Origin: Neobacillus jeddahensis
GTDB lineage: Bacteria > Bacillota > Bacilli > Bacillales > Cytobacillaceae
Length of the DNA: 64,000 bases
Direction: 5' to 3'
NCBI RefSeq assembly: GCF_000612625.1
Contig: NZ_CCAS010000012.1
Span: 1 to 64,000, forward strand
The translations under genes were made by a program, and so were the position numbers. Position 1 is the stretch's first letter. Every line of letters starts with the position of its first letter. Below, in pieces: positions 7,813 through 16,048 of the stretch. Under the pieces are notes generated by a model. That model searched no databases. It saw only the letters and a program-made list of their open reading frames with translations, and had not been told where the DNA came from.

Positions 7813-8304
7813 AAAAATGTTGTATTTGCCAGTGAGAGCAATGGCTATTATCGCTGGATTACAACCACTATTATAACGCTCCCGATAAAATTACCGAAAA
7901 GAGTAAAAAGTCTTGTCGACTTTACCGCCACTGCTCCAGAACTTCTCATTATCTTTCTACTTCAGTATCTGTGCATTTATCTATATAAAGCCTATGATAT
8001 CAAGCTTTTTCGTCTATATGGTTTCTTTAAAGATCCCTATTTAGCACCCAGCTTTATCACTTCCGCTCTACCTACCATATTCTTAATACAATTGGTGTTA
8101 AAAGAGTTCGTAAACGAAGAGCGACAAGACCTAAATCAGTCAGGAAAGGCTAACCCCAAAATTTGTTATGTACCTACAGCAAGTGGAGACGCGGATCGTT
8201 GCATAAAATGGTTTTATGACTTCTTTGAAAAACAACCTCTAAGAATAACTGAAGAACATAGAAGGAATTTTACAAAATCCTATAAGCAATATAATAAAAT
8301 GTAA
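7813..8304 (+). pseudogene. Chimeric remnant: ABC peptide permease fragment fused to peptidase E fragment
   Basis: A long frame without a proper start translates in two parts. About residues 20-100 look like the membrane domain of a DppB/OppB-type permease (RVKSLVDFTATAPELLIIF, then SALPTIFLIQLVLKEFVNEE). This is followed directly by NPKICYVPTASGDAD and a WFYDFF segment, typical of the N-terminal half of peptidase family S51 (dipeptidase E). Both source genes are incomplete, so a deletion probably joined them. The upstream part (7805-7875) shows a further frame disturbance. It is unlikely to make a functional protein. Confidence 0.55.
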
Positions 8305-8431
8305 GCAAATACTCCCTTACTTCCAAATGGTTGTGAATGTAGTATATAGTATTTCATAGGTAATAGGATTTATAGGTTATTTTTAAATGAAGAGCAAAAT
8401 GTTGGAAGTAATAGAAAGGAAGGTTGGAACG

Positions 8432-9139
8432 ATGGATTTCGAAATGGTTATGCAGGAATTGGAAGCGCTCGGTAAGGAACGGATGAAGAAGATGTACATA
8501 AACAACGGGGCACATGAGCCGCTTTTTGGCGTGGCAACAGGCGCGATGAAGCCGCTTGCGAAAAAAATCAAGATCAATCAGCCATTAGCTGAGCAGCTGT
8601 ACGCCACCGGGAACTACGATGCCATGTATTTTGCCGGCGTTATTGCGGACCCCGTGGCAATGACGGAGACAGATTATGAGCGTTGGATGGATGGGGCGTA
8701 TTTTTATATGCTGTCCGATTATGTGGTTGCCGTAACTCTATCAGAAAGCGAAATCGCGCAAGCAGTTGCCGATAAATGGATTGCAAGTGGTGAAGAACTG
8801 AGAATGTCAGCAGGCTGGAGCTGCTATTGCTGGCTATTAGGGAATCGTCCGGACGGTGAATTTAGTGCCAGTAAGATTGCCAGTATGCTTGATCAGGTGA
8901 AAAATGCGATTCACGATGCCCCTGAACGAACAAAATCAGCGATGAACAATTTTATCTACACAGTTGGGATTTCCTTTTTGCCGCAACATGACAAGGCGGT
9001 TGAGACCGCAAAGGCAGTAGGCCCTGTCGAAATCAAACGGGAAAAGAAAAAGAACAGTATCCTGCTTGCTTCCGAAAATATTCAAAAGGAAATAGATCGA
9101 GGGAAGCTTGGTTTCAAACGTAAACATGTACGGTGTTAG
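8432..9139 (+). CDS. DNA alkylation repair protein (AlkD-like HEAT-repeat family)
   Basis: A 235-residue all-helical protein of the AlkC/AlkD-type family. Recognisable segments are the N-terminal MQELEALGKERMKKMYINNG, a central YFAGVIADP, and a Trp-rich helix SAGWSCYCWLLGNRPD near residues 130-145. Relatives are DNA glycosylases that wrap damaged DNA, though divergent members may not be active glycosylases. ATG 8432 has an AGGAAGG ribosome binding site; an in-frame ATG at 8387 lacks one. It is monocistronic, with a strong hairpin about 150 bases downstream. Confidence 0.8.
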   Translation: MDFEMVMQELEALGKERMKKMYINNGAHEPLFGVATGAMKPLAKKIKINQPLAEQLYATGNYDAMYFAGVIADPVAMTETDYERWMDGAYFYMLSDYVVAVTLSESEIAQAVADKWIASGEELRMSAGWSCYCWLLGNRPDGEFSASKIASMLDQVKNAIHDAPERTKSAMNNFIYTVGISFLPQHDKAVETAKAVGPVEIKREKKKNSILLASENIQKEIDRGKLGFKRKHVRC

Positions 9140-9293
9140 CATAGTTTGTCGTCTAACTTCATTATAGTTTTTGAACAAAAGATTAGATGGAATATTTAGA
9201 AAAATGATGCTATTGTCATATTGTTGTTTTTTTGCACCGTGATATTATTAAGTTAATAGTGTAATATTCGATCACATGTTACTGATCCTTTGC

Positions 9294-9353
9294 AGGCATG
9301 GTGGTAAGTAGGAGGACTCTTCAATCCTTTTATTGTACCTCCATGCCTTTTTT
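9294..9353 (+). terminator. Long-stem intrinsic terminator
   Basis: AGGCATGGTGGTA pairs with TACCTCCATGCCT (one mismatch) across a 34-base loop and is followed by TTTTTT. It lies in the 360-base gap between the AlkD-like gene and nagZ; the loop may hold further structure. Confidence 0.6.
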
Positions 9354-9502
9354 ATTCATTTGATTGTAAGCGCCATCAGCGTTTAATACATAGGAAGCTG
9401 CCTACAATAAAATTAGTAAGAAGGGGGGAAGCTCAGACTATTCTAGAGAGAAAATTAGTCGGTAAAAGATCTTTCTTTTTCCAAAATACAGGGAGGTAGA
9501 GC

Positions 9503-11587
9503 ATGAGAAAATCAATTAAGCAGTTAATCATGTCCATTATGGCCGTTGCGTTAGTGTTCACAGGGATTCCACTTTTGGGGTCTGGAGAGGCGAAAGCGGA
9601 GGAAACGGGTGTCCGCGATTTAGTGATTGACCTAAATGTTCCTCAAGTTACGAGAGAAGTGAAAGACAACAAGCTTGATTTACGCGCACTTCATGTTTAT
9701 AAAGATGGGCATTTTTTACTTGCTTCGGAGAAATTGTCGTGGAAGTCTTCCAATAAAAATGTTGCCTCTGTGACTTCGACTGGAGAAGTTACTCTCTCCG
9801 GTCACAATGGGAAGACGTTTATCTCTGTTAGTGATGGAAACGTTAGTGATCGAATTTCGATTCAATACAAAGGCAATCAAGAAAAAATCTTAGTTGAAAA
9901 AGAAAAAGGGAGCCGATATGATTTGATCGGGAATGCCATCAAGCACATGTCGATGGAGGAAAAAGTCGGACAGATGCTAATGCCAGACTTCCGAACATGG
10001 AAGGGCAGTAATGTCACGACTATGAATGCTGAAATTGCTCAGCTTGTAAAGGATTACCATCTGGGCGGTGTGATTTTATTCCGTGAAAATACGGTTACGG
10101 CTGACCAAACTACCAAGTTAGTTAGTGCCTATCAGGAAGCTGCGGATAAGGTTGGACTACTGATTTCCATTGACCAAGAAGGGGGAATTGTGACACGCCT
10201 TCAGACGGGGACCAATTTTCCTGGAAACATGGCACTTGGGGCAACACGGTCTGAAGAAGCAGCTGAAAAAGTCGGAAAGGCAATTGGTGAAGAACTGAGT
10301 TCCCTCGGAATTAATATGAATTTTGGGCCCGTCATGGACGTCAATCTAAATCCTGATAATCCGGTCATCGGCGTTCGATCATTTGGTGAGAATCCAGAGC
10401 TTGTCGCGAAAATGGGCAAAGCCTATATTAAAGGTCTTCAGGAAACAGGAACGGCTTCAACGGCAAAGCACTTTCCAGGCCATGGCGACACGGCGACCGA
10501 TTCGCATTTAGGCTTGCCGGAAGTTCCACATGATATCGACCGTCTGAAAAAAGTGGAATTATACCCATTTCAGCAGGCCATGGATGCGGGGATTGATGCA
10601 ATTATGACGGCACATGTGACCTTCCCGAAAATCGATGATACAAAGGCGATATCGAAAAAGGATGGAACGGAAATTGCGATTCCAGCTACGCTATCCCATA
10701 AGGTGTTGACAGGGCTTATGCGTGAGGATATGGGCTTTAAAGGTGTGATTGTGACGGATGCCATGAACATGCAGGCGATTTCGGATCACTTCGGCCCAGT
10801 AGACGCAGCGATTCGTGCTGTAAAGGCGGGAGCGGATATTCTTTTGATGCCGGTCGGAATTGAATCTGTGGCCAATGGTCTCTATGATGCGGTAAACTCT
10901 GGTGACATTCCGATTGATAGGGTAGAAATGTCTGTTGAACGCATACTAACCTTGAAATTGAACCGGGGAATCGTGAAGGCTGAGGTAGAAAAAAGTCTTG
11001 ATGAAAAAGTGGCTAACGCAATGAAAGTGGTAGGATCTGCTGAACATTTGGCAGTAGAAAAAGAGGTAGCGGCCAAATCCATTACCCTTGTGAAAAATAG
11101 TGGTGTTCTTCCTCTTCATGTAGGGGCGGAAGAGAAGATTGCCGTAGTGGGCTATTCCGGTTACTATATGAATTCACTGGTGAATGAGGTCAAAAAGCAT
11201 CATGCAAACGTGACCTATATTAATACTTCAACCACACTGACAGCAACGCAGTTAAATCAAATTAAGGACGCAAAATATATTATTGCTGGAACCTATACTT
11301 CAAGCGTGTCAGGAAGAGCGCCGAATGCCAGTCAAATGTTGATGACAAAGCAGCTGATTGGAACGGGGGTACCCGTAGTTGCGGTGGGCGTTAGAAATCC
11401 ATATGACATCATGTCCTACCCAGATGTGGATGCCTATCTTGTTCAGTACAGCTACAATAATGCAAGCTTTGAAGCGACGGCAAATACTATTTTTGGAGAG
11501 AACAATCCAACCGGAAAGCTACCTGTTACGATTTACAATCAAGATGGCAGCGTGCTATACGGATATGATCATGGGTTAGGCTATTAG
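9503..11587 (+). CDS. nagZ: Secreted beta-N-acetylglucosaminidase, glycoside hydrolase family 3 (NagZ)
   Basis: Releases terminal N-acetylglucosamine from peptidoglycan fragments outside the cell. The 694-residue protein starts with a Sec signal peptide (residues 1-32, ending AKA), then a Big2-like beta domain (about 40-125). The GH3 barrel holds the NagZ signature KHFPGHGDTATDSH (322-335, with the catalytic Asp/His dyad) and the nucleophile Asp419 in VIVTDAMNM. A C-terminal alpha/beta domain (about 520-694) matches Bacillus two-domain NagZ. There is no lipobox Cys, unlike the B. subtilis lipoprotein. GGGAGG precedes ATG 9503. A SIS-domain sugar-phosphate protein at the window end may serve related metabolism. 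Confidence 0.9.
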   Translation: MRKSIKQLIMSIMAVALVFTGIPLLGSGEAKAEETGVRDLVIDLNVPQVTREVKDNKLDLRALHVYKDGHFLLASEKLSWKSSNKNVASVTSTGEVTLSGHNGKTFISVSDGNVSDRISIQYKGNQEKILVEKEKGSRYDLIGNAIKHMSMEEKVGQMLMPDFRTWKGSNVTTMNAEIAQLVKDYHLGGVILFRENTVTADQTTKLVSAYQEAADKVGLLISIDQEGGIVTRLQTGTNFPGNMALGATRSEEAAEKVGKAIGEELSSLGINMNFGPVMDVNLNPDNPVIGVRSFGENPELVAKMGKAYIKGLQETGTASTAKHFPGHGDTATDSHLGLPEVPHDIDRLKKVELYPFQQAMDAGIDAIMTAHVTFPKIDDTKAISKKDGTEIAIPATLSHKVLTGLMREDMGFKGVIVTDAMNMQAISDHFGPVDAAIRAVKAGADILLMPVGIESVANGLYDAVNSGDIPIDRVEMSVERILTLKLNRGIVKAEVEKSLDEKVANAMKVVGSAEHLAVEKEVAAKSITLVKNSGVLPLHVGAEEKIAVVGYSGYYMNSLVNEVKKHHANVTYINTSTTLTATQLNQIKDAKYIIAGTYTSSVSGRAPNASQMLMTKQLIGTGVPVVAVGVRNPYDIMSYPDVDAYLVQYSYNNASFEATANTIFGENNPTGKLPVTIYNQDGSVLYGYDHGLGY

Positions 11588-11632
11588 TTTATCGCTTATC
11601 TTTCCTAGCGTAAAACAGTAAAATATCAGTCA

Positions 11633-11678
11633 AAATGAGTGTCAAATTGTTTATGGCGTTTGACGCTCATTTTTTTTT
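11633..11678 (+). terminator. nagZ terminator
   Basis: AAATGAGTGTCAAA pairs with TTTGACGCTCATTT over 14 positions with one G-T pair, followed by a run of T. Confidence 0.85.
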
Positions 11679-11695
11679 GTTGTATAGCGACTTTG

Positions 11696-11719
11696 TCCAA
11701 TTTTTTTAAAAAAATTGGA
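11696..11719. promoter_or_regulatory. Perfect 24-bp palindrome upstream of the ABC operon
   Basis: TCCAA, seven T, seven A, TTGGA: a perfect 24-bp palindrome ending about 90 bases before the ABC ATPase start, close to AT-rich -10-like sequence (TATATT at 11742). It could be an operator or a second terminator hairpin (CTTTTT follows). Confidence 0.45.
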
Positions 11720-11809
11720 ACTTTTTGGTTCTATTTTCGTATATATTGTTAGGCAGGTGTTTGATGAGGCTATCGAGATATTATTCTTAACAAGAAAGAG
11801 GAGGAACGT

Positions 11810-12754
11810 ATGGCAGTCAATGCTTTAGAAGTACGATCGTTAACGAAGGTCATCGGTAAGAAGAAGATAGTAGATGATGTAAGCTTCAGCGTAAACAGAG
11901 GGGAAATCTTTGGTCTTCTGGGTCCAAATGGTGCAGGGAAAACAACCATTATCCGGATGATTGTCAGCTTGATCAAGCGGACAGATGGAGCGGTTAGTGT
12001 AAATGGACATAACCTCGATGGGCAATTTAAAGAGATGATGAGTGAAATTGGGGCGATTGTCGAAAATCCGGAATTTTACAAGTATATGAGTGGCTACAAA
12101 AATTTAAAGCACTATGCGAATATGGCCATTAAAGAAGTGTCAGATGAGCGGATTATGGAAGTGGCTAGATTAGTAAAATTGGACGATGCCATTCATCAAA
12201 AGGTTAAGACCTATTCGCTTGGAATGAGGCAGCGGCTGGGCGTGGCGCAGGCGTTATTACATAACCCATCATTGCTTATTCTTGATGAGCCAACAAATGG
12301 CTTGGATCCTCAAGGAATTAGAGAATTTAGAGATTACTTACATGCCCTTGCCCATGAAGGAATTTCCGTGCTGGTATCCTCTCATCTTTTAGCTGAGATG
12401 CAGCTGATGTGTGATCGATTTGCCATTATTGAAAAGGGAAAACTGATACATATCTCTTCCATGAAAGAAGCGATGGAGGAAGACGAAAAGACCGAAGTCA
12501 TTTTTGAGGTGAGTAGCAGTCAAAAAGCAGTGGATGTGCTGAAAGGACAAGCTGCCGTTTCCAGTATCAAGGTGCTGGCAGATGACCAGTTCTCCGTCCA
12601 TGTAGAAAAAGCTACGATTAGTACTATTAATAAGCTATTGATCTCAAACGATATTGATGTCTATGGTATTAGCAGAGTAACTGTTTCGCTAGAAGACCGC
12701 TTCTTAGAAATAACAAACAAAGAGGTACGGGAGAATGGAGGTGTCGTGCAATGA
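11810..12754 (+). CDS. ABC transporter ATP-binding protein (BcrA-like)
   Basis: ATPase subunit of an ABC-2 exporter, 314 residues. Walker A is GPNGAGKTT (near residue 39), the signature is YSLGMRQRLG, and Walker B with D-loop is LLILDEPTNGLD; the switch His sits in VSSHLL. The C-terminal 90 residues form the accessory region common in bacitracin/lantibiotic-type ATPases. GGAGGAA precedes ATG 11810. The gene overlaps the permease gene by four bases. The pair could export antimicrobials or protect membranes; no sensor kinase lies next to it, so the substrate is open. Confidence 0.9.
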   Translation: MAVNALEVRSLTKVIGKKKIVDDVSFSVNRGEIFGLLGPNGAGKTTIIRMIVSLIKRTDGAVSVNGHNLDGQFKEMMSEIGAIVENPEFYKYMSGYKNLKHYANMAIKEVSDERIMEVARLVKLDDAIHQKVKTYSLGMRQRLGVAQALLHNPSLLILDEPTNGLDPQGIREFRDYLHALAHEGISVLVSSHLLAEMQLMCDRFAIIEKGKLIHISSMKEAMEEDEKTEVIFEVSSSQKAVDVLKGQAAVSSIKVLADDQFSVHVEKATISTINKLLISNDIDVYGISRVTVSLEDRFLEITNKEVRENGGVVQ

Positions 12755-13695
12755 TTGCATTAATTCGTAATGAACTTATGAAATTGTTTCAAAAAAAATC
12801 GAGCTGGATTTATCTTATCATCATTGTCATCGCAGTCATTGTAGGGGGGATTATCTCCAATAAAGTATCAGATGAACCCGACCCGAATTGGCGGGCTGGG
12901 ATGAAGGCTGAGATTACAGAGTTGCAGCAAAATGCAAAAAATGCACCAGATGAAGAAAAACAGTTTTTTACAAGCGAAATTGAACAAAAGCAGAAATATC
13001 TCGATGAAAATGTTAACCCAAATGCGGTCAGTAACTGGCATTTTCTGAATAATGTTGTATACCCCATGACGACGCTAGTCACTTTGCTGGCTGTAATTGT
13101 ATGCAGTGCAAGTGTGTCTGCTGAATTTGCAGATGGAACGATTAAGCAGCTGTTAATTAGACCACATCAGAGATGGGCCGTCCTCCTGTCTAAATATATT
13201 TCATTAATGATCTATTCGCTTATTCTGGTGGCAACACTTATTGTTGCTGGATATCTGGTTGGTTTGATTACATTTGGTAATGGTGACTTTTCAGCAAAAA
13301 TCTTTGAGCTGGCTATAGATGGACAGAAGGAAGCCGCAGTCGGCCCGCAGTTCTTCCTTAAGATGGCCTACTACCTTCCAAGTCTGTTGGTGATAACGGC
13401 GATTGCCTTTATGCTGTCCACTTTATTTAAAAGTCAGGCATTGGCGGTGGGAATTGGAATCTTTGTTCTGTTTGTTTCTTCCACACTGGGCGGGTTGATT
13501 GTTATGCTGGCAGAAAAATACGAGTGGGCTAAGTATTTGATATTCCCGCATCTCGATTTAACCATTTATGCGCTCCAGGATAAGATTTTAGGAGACATTA
13601 CTTTGCCGATATCACTGGCCATCCTGGCCGTGTATTATGCGATTTTTATGATCCTGACTTTCGTCTTTTTCCAGAAACGGGATATTAGTATATAA
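12751..13695 (+). CDS. ABC-2-type transporter permease
   Basis: Membrane partner of the preceding ATPase, 314 residues with six predicted helices (first near 18-36, the others from about 97 onward). Residues 40-95 form a large charged extracytoplasmic loop (Glu, Lys and Gln rich), as in BcrB/NatB-like permeases. Translation is coupled through ATGA overlap, and a strong terminator directly follows. Confidence 0.88.
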   Translation: MIALIRNELMKLFQKKSSWIYLIIIVIAVIVGGIISNKVSDEPDPNWRAGMKAEITELQQNAKNAPDEEKQFFTSEIEQKQKYLDENVNPNAVSNWHFLNNVVYPMTTLVTLLAVIVCSASVSAEFADGTIKQLLIRPHQRWAVLLSKYISLMIYSLILVATLIVAGYLVGLITFGNGDFSAKIFELAIDGQKEAAVGPQFFLKMAYYLPSLLVITAIAFMLSTLFKSQALAVGIGIFVLFVSSTLGGLIVMLAEKYEWAKYLIFPHLDLTIYALQDKILGDITLPISLAILAVYYAIFMILTFVFFQKRDISI

Positions 13696-13701
13696 GAGAA
13701 A

Positions 13702-13739
13702 AATGGGAATAGAGCTAAATACTCTGTTCCCATTTTTTT
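13702..13739 (+). terminator. Terminator of the ABC exporter operon
   Basis: AATGGGAATAGAG pairs with CTCTGTTCCCATT (one mismatch), followed by seven T. Confidence 0.85.
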
Positions 13740-13838
13740 ATTCTGAAACCTGATAGAAGGGAGGGACGATGCTTCCTTTATATATTCATAAAAAGGGCCT
13801 TCCGTTCCATGACCTTCTGGAGGATTAGACTTGAGCTG

Positions 13839-15287
13839 CTATGCCGAGGTAGTCTCTTGCTGGGCTGCCTTTTTACTAGGCATGAAGAGTGTCACAATGA
13901 GGGCTAGGATCCCGACAATGGCGATAAACATATAAGCAGAACTGGTACCATGGATAGACGCCTCTGTTATCAATTGAGCCTTGGACTGCACATTGCCAGA
14001 TTTCATCAACAGTTCCGCCTGATGCGTTGAGCTGTTCGTCATGATTGTGATCACCAGTGCCGTTCCAATTGCGCCTGCTACTTGGCGTACGGTGTTCGTA
14101 ACCGCTGAACCATGAGCATTTAATTGTTTTGGAAGGGCATTGAGTCCCGCAGCATTGATCGGCATCGTTAAGAAACTAATCCCAATTCGTAAGATGATGG
14201 TCCTCCACATTAAATAAGTATAGGTCGTCGTTTCACTCAAATCGGTCACTCCCCATATTGCAGGGATAATAAAAATGAGACCAATAATAGCAAGTGGCTT
14301 TGCCCCGAATTTGTCGAATAAGCGACCAGATATAGGTGACATCAACGCATTTAATAAGGCACCGGGCAATAGCAGTAAGCCAGTATCAAGAACGGTGAAT
14401 CCACGACTGGACTGCAAATAAATTGGAAGTAAAATCATATCGCTATACATGATCATCGTTACCAAAATACTAATGATCGAACTCATCGTGAACATCTTAT
14501 TCGAGAAAACGCGAAGATTGAGCAAAGGTTCTTTTGATGTAAGCTGACGCCAGCAGAACAGGATTAGAAAAATAACACCAATAGCTAAAAAGGTCAACAC
14601 CACAGTGCTCCCCCAGCCTTTGCTCCCGGCACTGCTAAACCCATAAAGGACCCCGCCGAATCCGATGGTAGAAAGAAGAATACTGGTGAAATCGAGTGTT
14701 GGCTTGGAGGTTTCTGAGACATTGACTAAATATTTGAAAGCAAATGCAATAACGATAGCGACAAGTGGTAACATACCGAAAAATAGCCAACGCCATGAGA
14801 AATGTTCGATAATGAGTCCTGCGAGCGTCGGACCAATGGCTGGTGCGAAGACGATCACAAGTCCAATCATGCCCATCGCCGTTCCACGGCCTTCTTCAGG
14901 AAATACCACAAGGACCACCATCATTAATAGCGGCATAATAATACCGGCTCCGGCTGCTTGAATCAATCGACCTGTTAATAAAATGGGAAAGTTTGGGGCA
15001 ATCGCGTTAAGTAACGTACCTACTAACAATAACAGCATCGAACTGATGAACAGCTGCCGAGTGGTAAATCGTTTCATTAAAAAGGCAGTCGCAGGAATTA
15101 AAATCCCATTTACCAACATAAAGCCAGTCGATAACCATTGAACGGTTGTCGCGGAAATCGCAAATTCCTTCATTAAATCGGGTAAAGCTACATTTAAGAT
15201 CGTCTGATTTAGGACGGATAAAAATGAGCCTAAGAGGAGGACGAAAAGAAGGAGTCCTCGTTTAACTTGTTGATTTGATTGATCCAT
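13839..15287 (-). CDS. MFS drug efflux transporter, DHA2 (EmrB/QacA) family
   Basis: A proton-coupled multidrug exporter of 482 residues with about 14 transmembrane helices. The DHA2 motifs are visible: LNVALPDLMKEF in helix 1, the motif A-like region near GRLIQAAGAG, and the proline/glycine-rich motif C (IVFAPAIGPTLAGLI). The gene is divergent from a TetR-family regulator. Three copies of the same 15-bp operator lie between them, so repression by that regulator with release by a transported drug is the likely control. The actual drugs cannot be inferred. Confidence 0.88.
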   Translation of the reverse strand: MDQSNQQVKRGLLLFVLLLGSFLSVLNQTILNVALPDLMKEFAISATTVQWLSTGFMLVNGILIPATAFLMKRFTTRQLFISSMLLLLVGTLLNAIAPNFPILLTGRLIQAAGAGIIMPLLMMVVLVVFPEEGRGTAMGMIGLVIVFAPAIGPTLAGLIIEHFSWRWLFFGMLPLVAIVIAFAFKYLVNVSETSKPTLDFTSILLSTIGFGGVLYGFSSAGSKGWGSTVVLTFLAIGVIFLILFCWRQLTSKEPLLNLRVFSNKMFTMSSIISILVTMIMYSDMILLPIYLQSSRGFTVLDTGLLLLPGALLNALMSPISGRLFDKFGAKPLAIIGLIFIIPAIWGVTDLSETTTYTYLMWRTIILRIGISFLTMPINAAGLNALPKQLNAHGSAVTNTVRQVAGAIGTALVITIMTNSSTHQAELLMKSGNVQSKAQLITEASIHGTSSAYMFIAIVGILALIVTLFMPSKKAAQQETTSA

Positions 15288-15322
15288 AATCTATTTTCAC
15301 TTTCCTTTCATCCATTAGCAAA

Positions 15323-15337
15323 TTGACAATGAGTTAA
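15323..15337. promoter_or_regulatory. TetR-type operator, copy 1
   Basis: TTGACAATGAGTTAA follows the pattern TTGAY-N5-GTYAA. It sits upstream of the MFS gene. Confidence 0.6.
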
Positions 15338-15341
15338 CTAA

Positions 15342-15356
15342 TTGATACGGTGTCAA
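15342..15356. promoter_or_regulatory. TetR-type operator, copy 2
   Basis: TTGATACGGTGTCAA, same pattern, starting 19 bases after copy 1; with one flanking base on each side it is a near-perfect 17-bp palindrome. Confidence 0.6.
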
Positions 15357-15422
15357 TAAAATTGATACTATCATGTAAGTGGTAATAAAACCATTTACAC
15401 TTTTGAAATATCTGTTGACTAA

Positions 15423-15437
15423 TTGACGATGTGTTAA
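15423..15437. promoter_or_regulatory. TetR-type operator, copy 3 (tetR side)
   Basis: TTGACGATGTGTTAA, same pattern, 46 bases before the regulator's start, suggesting autoregulation. Confidence 0.6.
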
Positions 15438-15482
15438 TTGTTTGTCGTAAAAGTGCCAAATTATAGTCAAAGGATGGATAAA

Positions 15483-16046
15483 ATGTCTAGCAATAAGAAT
15501 AGTAAGGTGGATCCCCGAATTATCCGAACGAAGAGGATGTTTAAGGAAGCACTGATTTCATTGCTCGAAGAGAATGTTGATAAAAGTAAATTGACTGTGC
15601 AAAGTATCGCGGATCGAGCCGAATTAAACCGGGCCACCTTCTATTTGCATTATCGTGATATAGAGGATTTAATGGAACAAATTATCGAAGAGGTGCTTGC
15701 GGAAATGTCTAATACGATCACTCCTTCACCTGTGAATCAGCAGTCGATTGGAAAGGGGAATCGAGCATCTGGGTCGCGGTTGATTTCTTTTCTAGAGCAT
15801 ATTCACCAAAATGCCGGTCTTTATCAAGTGTTGCTGGAGAATAAGGAATTTCGCAAAAGAGTGTTTGGTATCCTTTTAGATATCGTGTCTCTCTGGGGAG
15901 AAGACCGCAAGGCAAAGGGGCGTTCGTTTAAGGTGCCTAATGAGATTATTGTTTCTTCGTCACTCGGCATCGTGTCATGGTGGCTAGCGGAGGGGACGCC
16001 TTATAGCTCGAGTTATTTGGCTAAACAGATCGTTCGAATGGTATAG
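15483..16046 (+). CDS. TetR/AcrR-family transcriptional regulator
   Basis: A 187-residue repressor. The N-terminal helix-turn-helix is about residues 15-60 (RTKRMFKEALISLLEE, then LTVQSIADRAELNRATFYLHYRDIEDL), followed by a helical ligand-binding domain that ends with the C-terminal region seen in some Bacillus members (SSLGIVSWWLAEGTPYSSSYLAKQ). ATG 15483 has an AAAGGATGG ribosome binding site; the frame stays open to a TTG at 15438 that would overlap the promoter region. It probably represses the divergent MFS pump and itself. The 52-bp array starts right after its stop codon. Confidence 0.88.
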   Translation: MSSNKNSKVDPRIIRTKRMFKEALISLLEENVDKSKLTVQSIADRAELNRATFYLHYRDIEDLMEQIIEEVLAEMSNTITPSPVNQQSIGKGNRASGSRLISFLEHIHQNAGLYQVLLENKEFRKRVFGILLDIVSLWGEDRKAKGRSFKVPNEIIVSSSLGIVSWWLAEGTPYSSSYLAKQIVRMV

Positions 16047-16048
16047 AT

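Noticed and set aside
11379-11579. 66-residue frame near the end of nagZ
   Set aside because: Shadow frame; the GH3 C-terminal domain continues through it.
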